Source of the DNA: Acidobacteriota bacterium
GTDB taxonomy: Bacteria; Acidobacteriota; Terriglobia; UBA7540
NCBI GenBank assembly: GCA_021817045.1
Contig: JAKAWG010000007.1
Span: forward strand, 1 to 64,000
DNA length: 64,000 nt
Direction of reading: 5' to 3'
Shown: positions 52,361 through 61,394 of the stretch, piece after piece
How the letters are laid out: every line of letters begins with the position of its first letter
How positions within the stretch are numbered: the first letter of the stretch is position 1
The notes under the pieces: model-generated
The model's input: the letters and a program-made list of their open reading frames with translations, nothing else
What the model was told of the DNA's origin: nothing
Databases searched by the model: none
Program-made: the position numbers and the translations under genes

Positions 52361-52619
52361 TCGAAGATCGACTACCCGATCGTAGCGTCAATTTTCGACC
52401 CTGTGCCGGGTCGCTCACTTGAGGCCTGCGGCCGTCTGCGGTTCGAAGGTAATCTGCCCCGAGAAAGAGCCTCGAAAAACGAAACGCGCGATTTTTGGCT
52501 TATTTTTCGCCATTTTCGCTAACAAATCGCTTGACAGCCGCGTCTATATTACATAAAGTGACACCTAACCGCAGTGTGAAGCGTCTCAAAAAATCTTAAG
52601 TCGTACGAGAGGAGCATAG
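52361..52619. other. Intergenic region with HU promoter
   Basis: 259 bases between divergent genes. Apart from the promoter at 52531-52559 I see no gene or strong structure. Confidence 0.45.
52531..52559 (+). promoter_or_regulatory. Sigma70-like promoter of HU gene
   Basis: Perfect TTGACA (52531-52536), 17-base spacer, TAAAGT (52554-52559), 60 bases before the HU start, with GAGAGGAG as SD. Confidence 0.6.
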
Positions 52620-52919
52620 ATGGCGAAGCCGATGACAAAGTCCCAGGTGGTCACCCACTTGGCGCAGAAGGCGGATCTACCTAAGAAGCAAGTAAGCGCG
52701 GTTCTGGAAGAAATGGTGAACTTGGCGACCAAGGAGTGCAAGAGTGGCGGCCAGTTCGTTATTCCGGGTCTCGGGAAGGCGGTCAAAGCCAATCGGAAAG
52801 CCCGTATGGGACGGAACCCGCAAACGGGCGAACCGATCAAAATACCTGCCAAGACGGTGGTCAAGTTCCGTCTGGCGAAGGCGTTTAAGGACGCGGTGGT
52901 CCCTCCCAAGAAAAAATAA
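52620..52919 (+). CDS. HU/IHF-family nucleoid protein
   Basis: 99 residues. MTKSQVVTHLAQKADLPKKQV and VSAVLEEMVNLATKE form the dimerisation helices; the DNA-contact arm includes GRNPQTGEPIKIPAKTVVKF, with the conserved Pro at the tip, and the end FKDAV. A basic C-terminal PPKKK adds charge. HU packs and bends DNA as a dimer. Monocistronic with its own promoter. Confidence 0.9.
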   Translation: MAKPMTKSQVVTHLAQKADLPKKQVSAVLEEMVNLATKECKSGGQFVIPGLGKAVKANRKARMGRNPQTGEPIKIPAKTVVKFRLAKAFKDAVVPPKKK

Positions 52920-52930
52920 TTTTACGGCTC

Positions 52931-52962
52931 GGGCGGCGGTGACGTTGGCTTGTCCGCCGCCC
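52931..52962. terminator. Hairpin between convergent HU and TPR genes
   Basis: GGGCGGCGG (52931-52939) and CCGCCGCCC (52954-52962) form a perfect 9-bp stem with a 14-base loop. There is no U-tract. Its place between convergent stops suggests a bidirectional terminator. Confidence 0.5.
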
Positions 52963-52995
52963 CGGACGTCAAAATTCTCCCTCTTCCGTCAAATC

Positions 52996-54492
52996 TCACT
53001 GGGCTGAGCTGCCGTAGGGGTGTCGCAGCCCGTTATCAACTGCGCTCAAGGCCTCGGGGAAGTTGCCAGCCGTTACTGACGCAGCGCGGTATTGCTCAAG
53101 GGCCTTTTGCCGCTCTCCCTCGAGGTCGTAGATTCGTCCCAAGTAGATGTGAGACCACGTGATCATACGGAGATTATGCGTGGACGCCAGGGTTTTCTTG
53201 AAGTATTTCACGGCGATGTCGGGCTCGCGAGAATTGCTGGCCACCACGGCCAAGCCGTACATTGCACGGGTACTATTTGAGTCGTACTGCTTTAACACCT
53301 GCTCAAATGCCACTTTGGCCTGGTCGTACTCGCCCGAGTAGATGAAATTATCGCCCCGGTTCAGGAGTTGGTCCTTCGCGCTCAACGGAGGGGGCGCAGC
53401 TTGGGCGGCGGGTTTGGCGGGCGCAAACTTCACCGTGGTGAATTGTTTTTCCAGCTTGTGCACTTCAATCCCTTGGATCATCTGCAGGTAGTAATCGCTC
53501 ATAGGTGTCGGCTGTTTTTCGTAGGTCGCGAGGGCGCCGTAGAAGTAGGGCGTAAGGATCAGGCCCTGCGCCAAGTCGCCGTTCGCCTGTTTTGGGGCAT
53601 CGGCCGATTTGTCCATTCGCAGCTCTACGGCATGAATGAGGCATTCGGTGGCAAGGAACGAGAAATCGTTCTTAAAGTCTGAGCCGAGGGCCGGCGCTCG
53701 GCGCGCCACAGCTTCGAGCGACGCTTTCTGATGGAGTTCTCCCGCGTATTTGACGGCCAACGGATCCAGGAGGAAGTGCAGATATTGGTAGCGGATCCGC
53801 TTGAGGGGGAAGTGCGCCGAAGGGGTCACCACGAGATAGTAGGTATCACCGTATATCCGGGCCTGCGCCTGGTTCGGAGCGCCGAGAAGGCAGACGTAAA
53901 TGTGATAGGATCTGCCCAGGTAACTGCCACTCGGGAAACGCAGATAGGCGTCGCTGAGCACGATTTCTCTTCGCACTCTGGAAGAATAACGGCGAATGAA
54001 ATCCTCGTAACGCGGCTGGAGGCGCGCGTAGAGATCGTCGAGGCTGGCCTGCCGGTAAAATGTGCGCAGCAGTGGAACGAAGCCCTTGAGGTCGCTGGCA
54101 GCGGGAGGCAGGTCTAAAGCCGGAATTTTGAATTGGAATTTGGGCGGACTACCGAGCATTAGCGCCAGCGTGATCCATTGCTCGAAGTCCTTTCCTGGGT
54201 CACTCAGGCGATGGGTCGCATAGAACGACCGAAGTTGGGCGGCGACCGGGACATTTTCTTTCGACAGGTAGTTGCGCACTTCCAGCCGTGTGTTGTCTCC
54301 CGTCTGAACGAAAAGGCCGGTGTCATATCCGGCAACGTTCAGGGCCGCCATAACGTCGAAAATTTGCTCGCTGGAGTTGAAGGTGACGTCGCCGTTGGAT
54401 TGCGCGTGCCCTTGCAGGCTGGTGCAAGCCATCGCCAGCAAGAACCCAATCGTCAGAATTTGGTTTTGGTGGACTTTCACTTTGAAAGGCAA
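52996..54492 (-). CDS. Exported TPR protein
   Basis: 498 residues. A signal peptide (QILTIGFLLAMACTSLQGHAQ) leads to a helical domain without clear family (about 30-350; DVMAALNVAGYDTGLFVQTGDN). Tetratricopeptide repeats follow from about 360: DNFIYSGEYDQAKVAFEQVLKQYD, AMYGLAVVASNSREPDIAVKYF, HIYLGRIYDLEGERQKALEQY. Probably a periplasmic scaffold. It follows the anti-sigma gene by 20 bases and ends the sigma operon. Confidence 0.7.
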   Translation of the reverse strand: MPFKVKVHQNQILTIGFLLAMACTSLQGHAQSNGDVTFNSSEQIFDVMAALNVAGYDTGLFVQTGDNTRLEVRNYLSKENVPVAAQLRSFYATHRLSDPGKDFEQWITLALMLGSPPKFQFKIPALDLPPAASDLKGFVPLLRTFYRQASLDDLYARLQPRYEDFIRRYSSRVRREIVLSDAYLRFPSGSYLGRSYHIYVCLLGAPNQAQARIYGDTYYLVVTPSAHFPLKRIRYQYLHFLLDPLAVKYAGELHQKASLEAVARRAPALGSDFKNDFSFLATECLIHAVELRMDKSADAPKQANGDLAQGLILTPYFYGALATYEKQPTPMSDYYLQMIQGIEVHKLEKQFTTVKFAPAKPAAQAAPPPLSAKDQLLNRGDNFIYSGEYDQAKVAFEQVLKQYDSNSTRAMYGLAVVASNSREPDIAVKYFKKTLASTHNLRMITWSHIYLGRIYDLEGERQKALEQYRAASVTAGNFPEALSAVDNGLRHPYGSSAQ

Positions 54493-54512
54493 AACGCTCC
54501 GATGGCGCCAGT

Positions 54513-55163
54513 CTATCCGCGCACGGTAATTTGCCGCAGAGCCAGGACCACCTTGCCCGCAGTCGGCCTGCCGAAAGTCATGGCGGGAGCAAACCGGCTG
54601 AAATAGATCAGGCGGTCCAAGTGGCGCATCAGCTCCGGAGAGCTCTGACCGGACAACACCTTATAGCGTTCCACCTGCCCTTGCGCGTCGATAAATGTCT
54701 CTACCACCACCGTTTTGTTTCCAGTGCTGAAATCAAGCGGGGCCAGAGTGAGCACCTGGGGCGGCGTTATAAACGACAGCGGAACGTCGGGCAGATTACT
54801 CACCGGTGTCACTTCTGAACCCATGATGAGACAGAAGCAGAGAATAGCTGTCGCAAGACCGCCGGTGACGGGCAGAAGGAGAGCGCGAAAGCGATCATCG
54901 AGACTCACTAGGGCGCGACTTACGACGTTCCTGTTTAACTCTTGTGAAACGCGAACGCGCAGGCGCAACTCTGCTTGAGGACCCATGGGCTGGCGCGGCA
55001 GCGTTCGCAGGTCTTCCTGGAGAAGCTCCGCCCGCTCAATCTCCCGCTGGCACGAATGGCAGTAATCGAGGTGGTATCGAATGGAGCGCAACGTTTCCTG
55101 CGAACACAATCCGTCCACGTAGTCCGAAAAGTGCTGCCGAATTTCGAGGCAGGATTCAAACAT
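54513..55163 (-). CDS. Anti-sigma factor with TonB-like C-terminal domain
   Basis: 216 residues. N-terminal zinc-finger anti-sigma domain (HFSDYVDGLCSQETLRSIRYH, LDYCHSCQREIERAE; His/Cys metal ligands). One transmembrane helix near 100-120 (VTGGLATAILCFCLIMGS). C-terminal about 150-216 resembles TonB_C domains (VVETFIDAQGQVERYKVLSG, LIYFSRFAPAM). The first part should hold the ECF sigma encoded upstream; the periplasmic TonB-like part could be the sensor. 211 bases separate it from the sigma gene. Confidence 0.72.
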   Translation of the reverse strand: MFESCLEIRQHFSDYVDGLCSQETLRSIRYHLDYCHSCQREIERAELLQEDLRTLPRQPMGPQAELRLRVRVSQELNRNVVSRALVSLDDRFRALLLPVTGGLATAILCFCLIMGSEVTPVSNLPDVPLSFITPPQVLTLAPLDFSTGNKTVVVETFIDAQGQVERYKVLSGQSSPELMRHLDRLIYFSRFAPAMTFGRPTAGKVVLALRQITVRG

Positions 55164-55374
55164 CTAACGGGACCCCGCTTCAATTCTACCGGCGGTGCGC
55201 TCCTCACCCGGCTCGCGGAGCTTACCTCGAGCCCTTTTTCTTCGCTCAGAGCTGTTCGCGGTAAACCAGTGGACCAACTCGCCACCCCCCGGTTACGGAG
55301 AGTCGCCTGGGGTAAGAGAAACCGCAAAAGTTGACTCAATAAACCAAGACCGCAAGATCAAAAGGTGTGAGCCG
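55164..55374. other. Spacer between sigma and anti-sigma genes
   Basis: 211 bases without a gene. Longer than is usual for a coupled sigma/anti-sigma pair, so the anti-sigma may have its own promoter. I see no clear palindrome. Confidence 0.35.
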
Positions 55375-56013
55375 TCACCTCCACCGCGTGGCAGGCTCGG
55401 ACAGTTTGCGCCTTAGCAGTTCACGTCCGCGCTTTAGGCGGCTCTTGACAGTTCCTTCCGCCACGCCCAGAATCGCGGTGATTTCCTCATAGGTTAAACT
55501 CTCCACCTCACGTAGCACAACGGCCGTGCGGTAAGGCTCGGCCAAGCTGTGCAGAGCGCGAGCAACCTTTTCCCGGCGCTCGCTCGCTTCCAACAACTCG
55601 TAAGGGGTGCGGGGTTGCTCGTTTTCAAGGCTAGCCCGAGCTGGTTGATCGGTCGGCATTTCGTCCAGCGAGAAGGCTTCTCGTCGGCGCCGCCGAAACC
55701 AGCTTCGCCGGCTATTAAGCGCTTCGTGTACCGCGATCCGGTAAATCCACGTCTTGAGGCTGCTCTCATGGTGAAACTGCTTGACGCTCCGGATAATCTT
55801 GAGAAAAACGTTCTGCACCGCGTCTGCCGCATCGGCATCATTGCCCAAGATGTGATAGACGGTGTTATAGATAGGGTTGCGGTAGACACCGAGCAGATAT
55901 GCGAAAGCGTCTTCCGACCCCGCCTTGAGCTCTGCAACTAGCTCAACTTCTTCCGCGCTCTGGGGTGCGATGCGCTCAAGTGGAACCGCCACTGAACGTG
56001 CAATATCACCCAT
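55375..56013 (-). CDS. ECF RNA polymerase sigma factor (RpoE-like)
   Basis: 212 residues. Region 2 (DAFAYLLGVYRNPIYNTVYHIL, DADAADAVQNVFLKIIRSVKQF, KTWIYRIAVHEALNSRR) and region 4 (AEPYRTAVVLREVESLTYEE, ITAILGVAEGTVKSRLKRG) are complete. It directs RNA polymerase to stress promoters. Followed by its presumed anti-sigma and a TPR protein. Confidence 0.88.
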   Translation of the reverse strand: MGDIARSVAVPLERIAPQSAEEVELVAELKAGSEDAFAYLLGVYRNPIYNTVYHILGNDADAADAVQNVFLKIIRSVKQFHHESSLKTWIYRIAVHEALNSRRSWFRRRRREAFSLDEMPTDQPARASLENEQPRTPYELLEASERREKVARALHSLAEPYRTAVVLREVESLTYEEITAILGVAEGTVKSRLKRGRELLRRKLSEPATRWR

Positions 56014-56239
56014 GCACTCAGCATATCAATTCCGCACCCGGTCCTCAATACGCGGAAAGGACCACGTCCAACGGGCGCATTCCCATTATTTTGAGCTGGC
56101 TAATGCGCCCTTGGCATATCTTCGCCTTCAAAATCTTAGACACCAGTCGACCCTCTGCCGTTCCAGGAATCAGGCCAAAGGGATTAGGAGGTGCAGCCAA
56201 GCCCTCACCCGGATGACGCGTCTGAATAGGCAATCCGCG

Positions 56240-57505
56240 CTATAGGATTTTTTCGTAAACCTCTCGCGTCTTCCTTGCAATGGCATTCCAGGCATATTGC
56301 TGCCGGAATAGTGCGCCAGCTCGCTCCGCAATCGACGCTCTCTCCTCGGGGTGCTCCGCCAACCGGATCAAGGCTACTCCCAGCGCTCTGGGATTCTCCG
56401 GCTCGACCAAGATACCTGTCCTGCCAGATTCGATGACTTCCCGGAAGGCGGGAAGGGAAGTGGCCACGACCGCCTTTTCAAAAGCCAAGCCCGTCATCAG
56501 CGCGCCGCTAGTGCTGATCTCGCGGTACGGGTAGACAACGACGTCCGCTGCCTGAAGAAAGACAGGGACCTCTTCAAAAGGCACGAAGCGAAATTCGCAG
56601 CGGACGGAGCCCTCGATGTTCAGTGTGCGAATTTGGTCGCTCAACGCCTTGAGATATGCGGCGTCGCCCGTTCCGGCAACCACCAGCAAAGCTCCAGCAA
56701 CCTGCCGCGCCACCTGCTCCCATGCTTCCAGTAGTAGTTCTGCGCCTTTGTATCGTTGGATGATACCCTGCCACAAGACAACGAAGCTGCCGGGGGAAAC
56801 ACCCAACCTCGCGCGGGCTTCTGCGGGGGAAGGTCGTGAGCCATCGGCGAACATCACGCCGTGTGGGATTAAGTCGATCCGCTCCGGATCGGTACGGAAC
56901 TCGCTCACCAGCCGCTTGCGGGCTTCCTCCGTCTGGCAGATTAGGCGGTCTGCGAGTTCGTAAATGCGAGCGTAGAGCGGCTGCAATCGCCGGCCAGTAC
57001 CTTGAGGCAGCACGTTGTGTACAGTGTACACAATCCTTATTCCTCGACTGCGCGCCCAGCGGAGGAAAAGGAGTTCGAGTGAAAGCCCCTCCTTGGCCAG
57101 AGGCAGAAACTGCACGTGAAGCACGTCGGGCGGATCGGTTCTGAAGCGTATGGCGGTGGCGGCCAGGTTCACGAGGTATTCCGCCGTTTTCATTCCCCGG
57201 CGAGCCCATGGGCGACTTATCGCCCACCGCCGCACGGCGTCCAAAGCGCCCGGATGGTTGGTCAGTCCTTGCCGCCGGAAGCAACCAGGATCGAGGTAGT
57301 AATCAATCGACCCTATGGTGACGTCAACCCCCTCTTCCTGCAGGGCTTTCGCAAGATACCCCACGTAGTAAGGAATGATGCAGGCCAAGTCCATCATGAA
57401 GACGCGGAGCTGACTTGAGGGTCTGGCGGCGGGCGTGGTCCTTACCGAGGGCGATTCTATCAAGGGAGTCTCCGCGTTCCGCAGACGCGCCTGCTCAAGA
57501 ATCAT
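56240..57505 (-). CDS. Glycosyltransferase family 4
   Basis: 421 residues from ATG 57505, which overlaps the stop of the deacetylase gene by 11 bases. GT-B fold: N-terminal domain with ACIIPYYVGYLAKALQEEGVDV and RIVYTVHNVLPQGTG; C-terminal nucleotide-sugar domain with LIPHGVMFADGSRP, FVVLWQGIIQRYKGAELLLEA and the E-x7-E type motif in AFEKAVVATSLPAFREVIES. It adds a sugar to the exopolysaccharide repeat unit. Last gene of the exosortase/EPS operon. Confidence 0.82.
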   Translation of the reverse strand: MILEQARLRNAETPLIESPSVRTTPAARPSSQLRVFMMDLACIIPYYVGYLAKALQEEGVDVTIGSIDYYLDPGCFRRQGLTNHPGALDAVRRWAISRPWARRGMKTAEYLVNLAATAIRFRTDPPDVLHVQFLPLAKEGLSLELLFLRWARSRGIRIVYTVHNVLPQGTGRRLQPLYARIYELADRLICQTEEARKRLVSEFRTDPERIDLIPHGVMFADGSRPSPAEARARLGVSPGSFVVLWQGIIQRYKGAELLLEAWEQVARQVAGALLVVAGTGDAAYLKALSDQIRTLNIEGSVRCEFRFVPFEEVPVFLQAADVVVYPYREISTSGALMTGLAFEKAVVATSLPAFREVIESGRTGILVEPENPRALGVALIRLAEHPEERASIAERAGALFRQQYAWNAIARKTREVYEKIL

Positions 57506-58316
57506 CGAAATCCAGGGGAGCGTGGGTGAGTGTGCGCCAAGCGGCGTGATAGAGCCTGTCGCCCATCGCCTTCTTGACCATCTCTTTGACGGTGTATCTC
57601 GCTCGCCCGGCACGGGCCCTCAATGGAGTCATTTCCAGCCAGCGCTTAAGGTCTTCCGCCTGAACGGTCTGCCGCATCCCCCATCGCCCGATGATGCGGG
57701 TGCTCGCTCGCTCGAACGGCTGCGCCCACGGATTCGAGGTGTATACCCTCGTGTAGCCCGACTTCACGCACGCTTCCAGCACGCGCCGGTTCCATCGCCC
57801 ATGAGGGAGAGAAAGGGATTCAACTGCCACCCCTAAGTGGTCTTCGATCTCCCGCTTGGAATCCCTCAACTCGTCGAAAAGTGCAGGGCCGCAGAGGTGC
57901 GTTAAGGGACGGTGTGAGCGTCCGTGCGAGCCGACTTCATTCCCGGCCGTTACAAGCTCGCGCAATTGTTCCCACGTCATGAAATCAGAGCGGCGGCTGA
58001 GGCGGCCCGTGATGACGAAAAATATGGCTTCGAGCGAATTCTTTGTTAGGGCGGGGAAACCGTATTTGAAGTTCGAGAGGTGTCCGTCGTCAAAGGTGAT
58101 GGAGAATCCTAAACCTGCTGCGGCACTCTGCCGGAGTTCACTAATGAGTGTCAGGTGCTGCTGAAACTGGCTTTCCGTTAGCACATAGAGCGAGCGGGAA
58201 GGCACAGGCGACAGCTCGTGGTACATGAGCACGGTGCTGCCCATCACGAGCTCTTTCGCGGCGGTCGGAGCTTTCGCCGTGTCGCCTTTCCGTCTTTGGA
58301 GACTTTTGCTAAGCAC
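57495..58316 (-). CDS. Polysaccharide deacetylase family protein
   Basis: 273 residues from GTG 58316, or about 249 from ATG 58244 (MGSTVLMYHELSP). NodB-type fold: FSITFDDGHLSNFKYGFPAL with the metal Asp pair, GNEVGSHGRSHRPLTHLCG with His ligands, and SLPHGRWNRRVLEACVKSG. It would remove acetyl groups from exopolysaccharide, as deacetylases near exosortase loci do. Overlaps the GT4 gene. Confidence 0.8.
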   Translation of the reverse strand: MLSKSLQRRKGDTAKAPTAAKELVMGSTVLMYHELSPVPSRSLYVLTESQFQQHLTLISELRQSAAAGLGFSITFDDGHLSNFKYGFPALTKNSLEAIFFVITGRLSRRSDFMTWEQLRELVTAGNEVGSHGRSHRPLTHLCGPALFDELRDSKREIEDHLGVAVESLSLPHGRWNRRVLEACVKSGYTRVYTSNPWAQPFERASTRIIGRWGMRQTVQAEDLKRWLEMTPLRARAGRARYTVKEMVKKAMGDRLYHAAWRTLTHAPLDFDDS

Positions 58317-58370
58317 GGAGGACGCGGAAGAGTGGGAGGGCCACGGGACTTTGTTCGCGCAGGGTGGTTA

Positions 58371-59009
58371 TCAGGGCAGAGCGTGCTCCAATGGGGGCAG
58401 GAAGACTTGCGCAAAACGCGCGATTCTCTGCCGCGCGGCGCTCTCGCCTCCAGGGCCGATCGGAGCCTCAAGTCGGGCCAGCACGCCGTCCGTTCGTCCC
58501 GTCCACATGGCCTTAAGCATCAGCTCGTAAACGTGCCGGATCCGCTTGTCAAAGATGCGATGTCCGGTCTGGTACCACCACGTGACGACGCGCCGCTGTC
58601 CTCCCTCGCCGACAACCATCTCTCTCGCCTCAAACCACGGCCTTCCCGGCGGGCCCAATGACTGGGTTCCGCTCGAGAGGATTGTCCACCCTTGTGACGG
58701 ATAGCACAATCTCGGCGTGTGTTCGTCGAGCCCGGAGGGCAAGTCGCGATGGAAGCCTACGTAAACGATCACTTGACCGCCCAGCGGATCCTCGTAGACT
58801 CGCAACAGGCTGGTGTCGGCCGGGTCACCGCCGTAGAGCGGGTTAAACTCGATGTCTTTGCCGCGCCAGCTCCCAAGATCGTACGGCACCCGGCTCCAGT
58901 GTACGTCTTTGATCTGGTCGGCTTTGTAGCGGGCCGCCATCCGGACCGCAAAGAACGTGCCGGAAATGAGCAAGATCAACGCGCCCAGCCGAATTTCGCG
59001 AACACCCAT
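58371..59009 (-). CDS. EpsI-type exosortase-associated protein
   Basis: 212 residues from ATG 59009 (MGVREIRLGALILLISG), overlapping the exosortase gene by 34 bases. One N-terminal membrane segment, then a periplasmic domain with GSWRGKDIEFNP, YVGFHRDLPSGLDEHTPRLCYPSQGW (the conserved Cys-containing EpsI motif) and VTWWYQTGHRIFDKRIRHVYEL. EpsI proteins occur next to or fused with exosortases in EPS loci; biochemical role unsettled. Confidence 0.85.
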   Translation of the reverse strand: MGVREIRLGALILLISGTFFAVRMAARYKADQIKDVHWSRVPYDLGSWRGKDIEFNPLYGGDPADTSLLRVYEDPLGGQVIVYVGFHRDLPSGLDEHTPRLCYPSQGWTILSSGTQSLGPPGRPWFEAREMVVGEGGQRRVVTWWYQTGHRIFDKRIRHVYELMLKAMWTGRTDGVLARLEAPIGPGGESAARQRIARFAQVFLPPLEHALP

Positions 59010-59872
59010 TGGAGCCCCTGATTTTCTGCTACCAGCAATAATGATGCCAGCAGAAAGATTACCACCCCCCACGCCATGTGGAGAGTCTCGTTGGAAGCAA
59101 GCCCTGAAAATCGGCTGGCCAAAAGGCCGGTTCCGACAATACGGACCACGTTCATGGCCAGCGCAACAAACGGTACCGAAAGAATCAGAAGGCCTCGCTG
59201 CACCCATCGCCGGTTCTGCAGGAAGGCCATGAGCGTTGCCAGAGCCAGCAGCGCGAACAGCGAGTGCGTGCCGCTGCACGCCTCTTTCACCTCGAGGACG
59301 TCGTGCGGCAGGATCAGCAGGTTGCCGTTCTGAAACACCACGACGCCCAAGGATTGCAGGATTCTCGCGCCGGCCGTGCTCGCCAACGTCTGCAGCTGCC
59401 AAGTGAGACTCCCCATGGCGTAGGAGGGCCACGGTACCATGAAGGCAAGGAAAGCCACGGGGCCAACTATAGCCCGGGCGCGTGCACTTCCCCATACAAA
59501 CCCCGTACAGCCGACCAAAACGGCGACCAGACCCACGCCGGAAACCAGCAGGATGCCACTTAGCGTTCCCATCACCGCCAGGGCGCATCCGGCTAGAACT
59601 CCGGCCAAGCCCAGATTCCACGGTTTGGCTTCCAGCGCCTTGATCCGCGGCCATTCCCTCCAGATCAAATAAGCCGAAATAGCCGGTATAAGAACGCCGT
59701 ACGAAAAAACAGAGCTGGAAAACCAACCCACCGTCGTCTGGACAAGGAATTCCCAGAAAAGCGCAACGATACCCCCAAGCAAACCGAGTTTGAGGACGCG
59801 CCCGAACCACACCGCAGAGCCTGCTTGGCTCGGCATTGTCGTGCTGGCTTGCCCTTCAACCTGAATTTGCAT
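58976..59872 (-). CDS. Exosortase (EpsH/Xrt family)
   Basis: 298 residues, about eight membrane helices. Catalytic motifs in order: Cys in EVKEACSGTHSLFALLALAT, Arg in MNVVRIVGTGLLASRF, and His in ETLHMAWGVVIFLLASL. Exosortases are membrane transpeptidases that cut PEP-CTERM tails and attach or release the protein. Two candidate substrates are encoded at 61395-62048 and 62705-63391. Confidence 0.9.
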   Translation of the reverse strand: MQIQVEGQASTTMPSQAGSAVWFGRVLKLGLLGGIVALFWEFLVQTTVGWFSSSVFSYGVLIPAISAYLIWREWPRIKALEAKPWNLGLAGVLAGCALAVMGTLSGILLVSGVGLVAVLVGCTGFVWGSARARAIVGPVAFLAFMVPWPSYAMGSLTWQLQTLASTAGARILQSLGVVVFQNGNLLILPHDVLEVKEACSGTHSLFALLALATLMAFLQNRRWVQRGLLILSVPFVALAMNVVRIVGTGLLASRFSGLASNETLHMAWGVVIFLLASLLLVAENQGLQWVFAKFGWAR

Positions 59873-60003
59873 TCGACTTAGCCCATCGGCAAGTTGTCCG
59901 CTCGGCTTGAAATGGTCATGCAGCGACGGTCGCCCGCGTGCTGAGTCAGAGGTTGTTTGAGGAGATCAACTTGCGAAGCAGGCAAGACAGCTTCTTCACC
60001 TCG

Positions 60004-61056
60004 CTACCCCGCAACTGCTCCGACGAGAGATACGGGACCGGCCTCGGACCTTACGGGTTGCCCGTCCTGATCGAGTATTGCCGGTACCGGAAATCCCGTG
60101 ATTCCGAGCCGCCGCAGCCGCGCGAATTCCCAGTAAAAGCCGGTTTCCTCGACCAACTTCAGCACTAAGTCCATTGCATCGGCAGACCGACCCCAAAGGT
60201 TGAGGCAAAATGCTCGAACGCCCGCGAACAACATCTCTTTTATATAGTACATCTTATACCGCCATGCCGGCACCGACGGATCCCAAGATGGATTATACCG
60301 AGCGATCGGAAAGTAATGAGCGCGGGAAATCCCCCTATGGTAAAAGCGGGCGAAGTAATAGCGCCGTCTCATGCACGTGGCCTGGAGCTGGTGCCGAACG
60401 AGAATCTGGGGTACGAAGAAAATGCGGCACCCCGCGGCAGCCACCCTGCGGCTGAATTCGGTGTCTCCCTCTCGGCCCGCAACGGAGCCGGGGCCTAGAT
60501 CAAGCCGAAATCCTCCGGCTTTTGCGAACACGGAGCGGCGAACGATAGAGTTCCCGCCGTGAAGATACACTTCAGAAGGGGCCAGTTCGTGCACCGTCTG
60601 GCACAAATCGATGAGACCCATGCTGGCCAGCATTTCCTGGCTGAGCCACGCCGGCCGCTGCCCTTCAACCTCCACCAGAATTCGCCCCTGGACAGCATCC
60701 ACGTCCGGGTTGCTGAAAACCTCTCGAATGCCTTCGAGGTAGCGAACGTCACAAAGGCAGTCATCGTCTGTGAAGGCCAGGATTTCTCCTCGCGCCGCGC
60801 AGACGCCCGTGTTCAGAGCGTTGCTTTTTCCTTTCTTCGGCTCGCCCTTGGTACGAAGGTGCGACGGAAACTTCGTAGCGTATTCGGCCAGGACCGACGA
60901 CGTTGAGTCCGTCGAACCGTTGTCCACCACCACCAACTCCCAATCCTGCTGCGCGAGGTTGGAAGCCGTCAATAGCGAGTCCAGCGTTTTCCGCAGGCTG
61001 GCCCCGCGGTTGCGGGTGCACACAATCACACTCAGCTTGGTGAGAACCTCGGACAT
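60004..61056 (-). CDS. Glycosyltransferase family 2
   Basis: 350 residues. GT-A fold: SVIVCTRNRGASLRKTLDSL, VVVDNGSTDST, KSNALNTGVCAARGEILAFTDDDC (metal-binding DxD-type motif), then LHGGNSIVRRSVFAKAGGF and GREGDTEFSRRVAAAGC (catalytic-base region). No membrane segment is obvious. It builds the EPS chain. Separated by 131 bases from the exosortase gene, same strand. Confidence 0.83.
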   Translation of the reverse strand: MSEVLTKLSVIVCTRNRGASLRKTLDSLLTASNLAQQDWELVVVDNGSTDSTSSVLAEYATKFPSHLRTKGEPKKGKSNALNTGVCAARGEILAFTDDDCLCDVRYLEGIREVFSNPDVDAVQGRILVEVEGQRPAWLSQEMLASMGLIDLCQTVHELAPSEVYLHGGNSIVRRSVFAKAGGFRLDLGPGSVAGREGDTEFSRRVAAAGCRIFFVPQILVRHQLQATCMRRRYYFARFYHRGISRAHYFPIARYNPSWDPSVPAWRYKMYYIKEMLFAGVRAFCLNLWGRSADAMDLVLKLVEETGFYWEFARLRRLGITGFPVPAILDQDGQPVRSEAGPVSLVGAVAG

Positions 61057-61394
61057 CTTCTTCCCCGTACGTGTTCGTGCGGCGGGCGTGCCGGAAGGTG
61101 GTTACGAAAACAGCTTTGATGTGCCCTCACACCCGCGATGCTATTCCATTAACCCATCCCGCCACGCGCCGTCCACAAGCCCCTATTCTATCTAATCGGC
61201 AGCCAACAAAAAAACCCCGGCGCCTAACTTTCGAATCGATGCCGAAAGCGAGGCTACCGGGGAAATTCGTATCGGGATTCTGTCATTCCGCCTGCTTCAG
61301 CTTCGAAGCCGGCATCCGTAACACAACCCCTAAATATCGAAGAACTTCAATGCCACCAACACCGGCCAGGGTTTTAGGAAACGACGGACGACTG
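61057..61394. other. Gap between PEP-CTERM gene and glycosyltransferase
   Basis: 338 bases without a gene. It holds the terminator at 61208-61262; the part nearest 61395 shows no other clear structure. The EPS operon promoter should lie at 61057-61207 on the minus strand. Confidence 0.45.
61208..61262 (-). terminator. Rho-independent terminator of PEP-CTERM gene
   Basis: On the minus strand: CCCCGG, then GCCT, then CTTTCG, pairing respectively with CCGGGG, AGGC and CGAAAG, followed by seven U. The stem is long and the U-tract perfect. It ends transcription of the PEP-CTERM gene that stops at 61395. Confidence 0.75.

Noticed and set aside
58371-59810. A 479-codon frame read as one protein
   Set aside because: Its N-terminal half is a shadow of the exosortase gene; only the EpsI part from ATG 59009 is real.
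61208-61390. Possible cyclic-di-GMP (GEMM) riboswitch before the glycosyltransferase
   Set aside because: The conserved GEMM core could not be found; the structure is a plain terminator with a U-tract.
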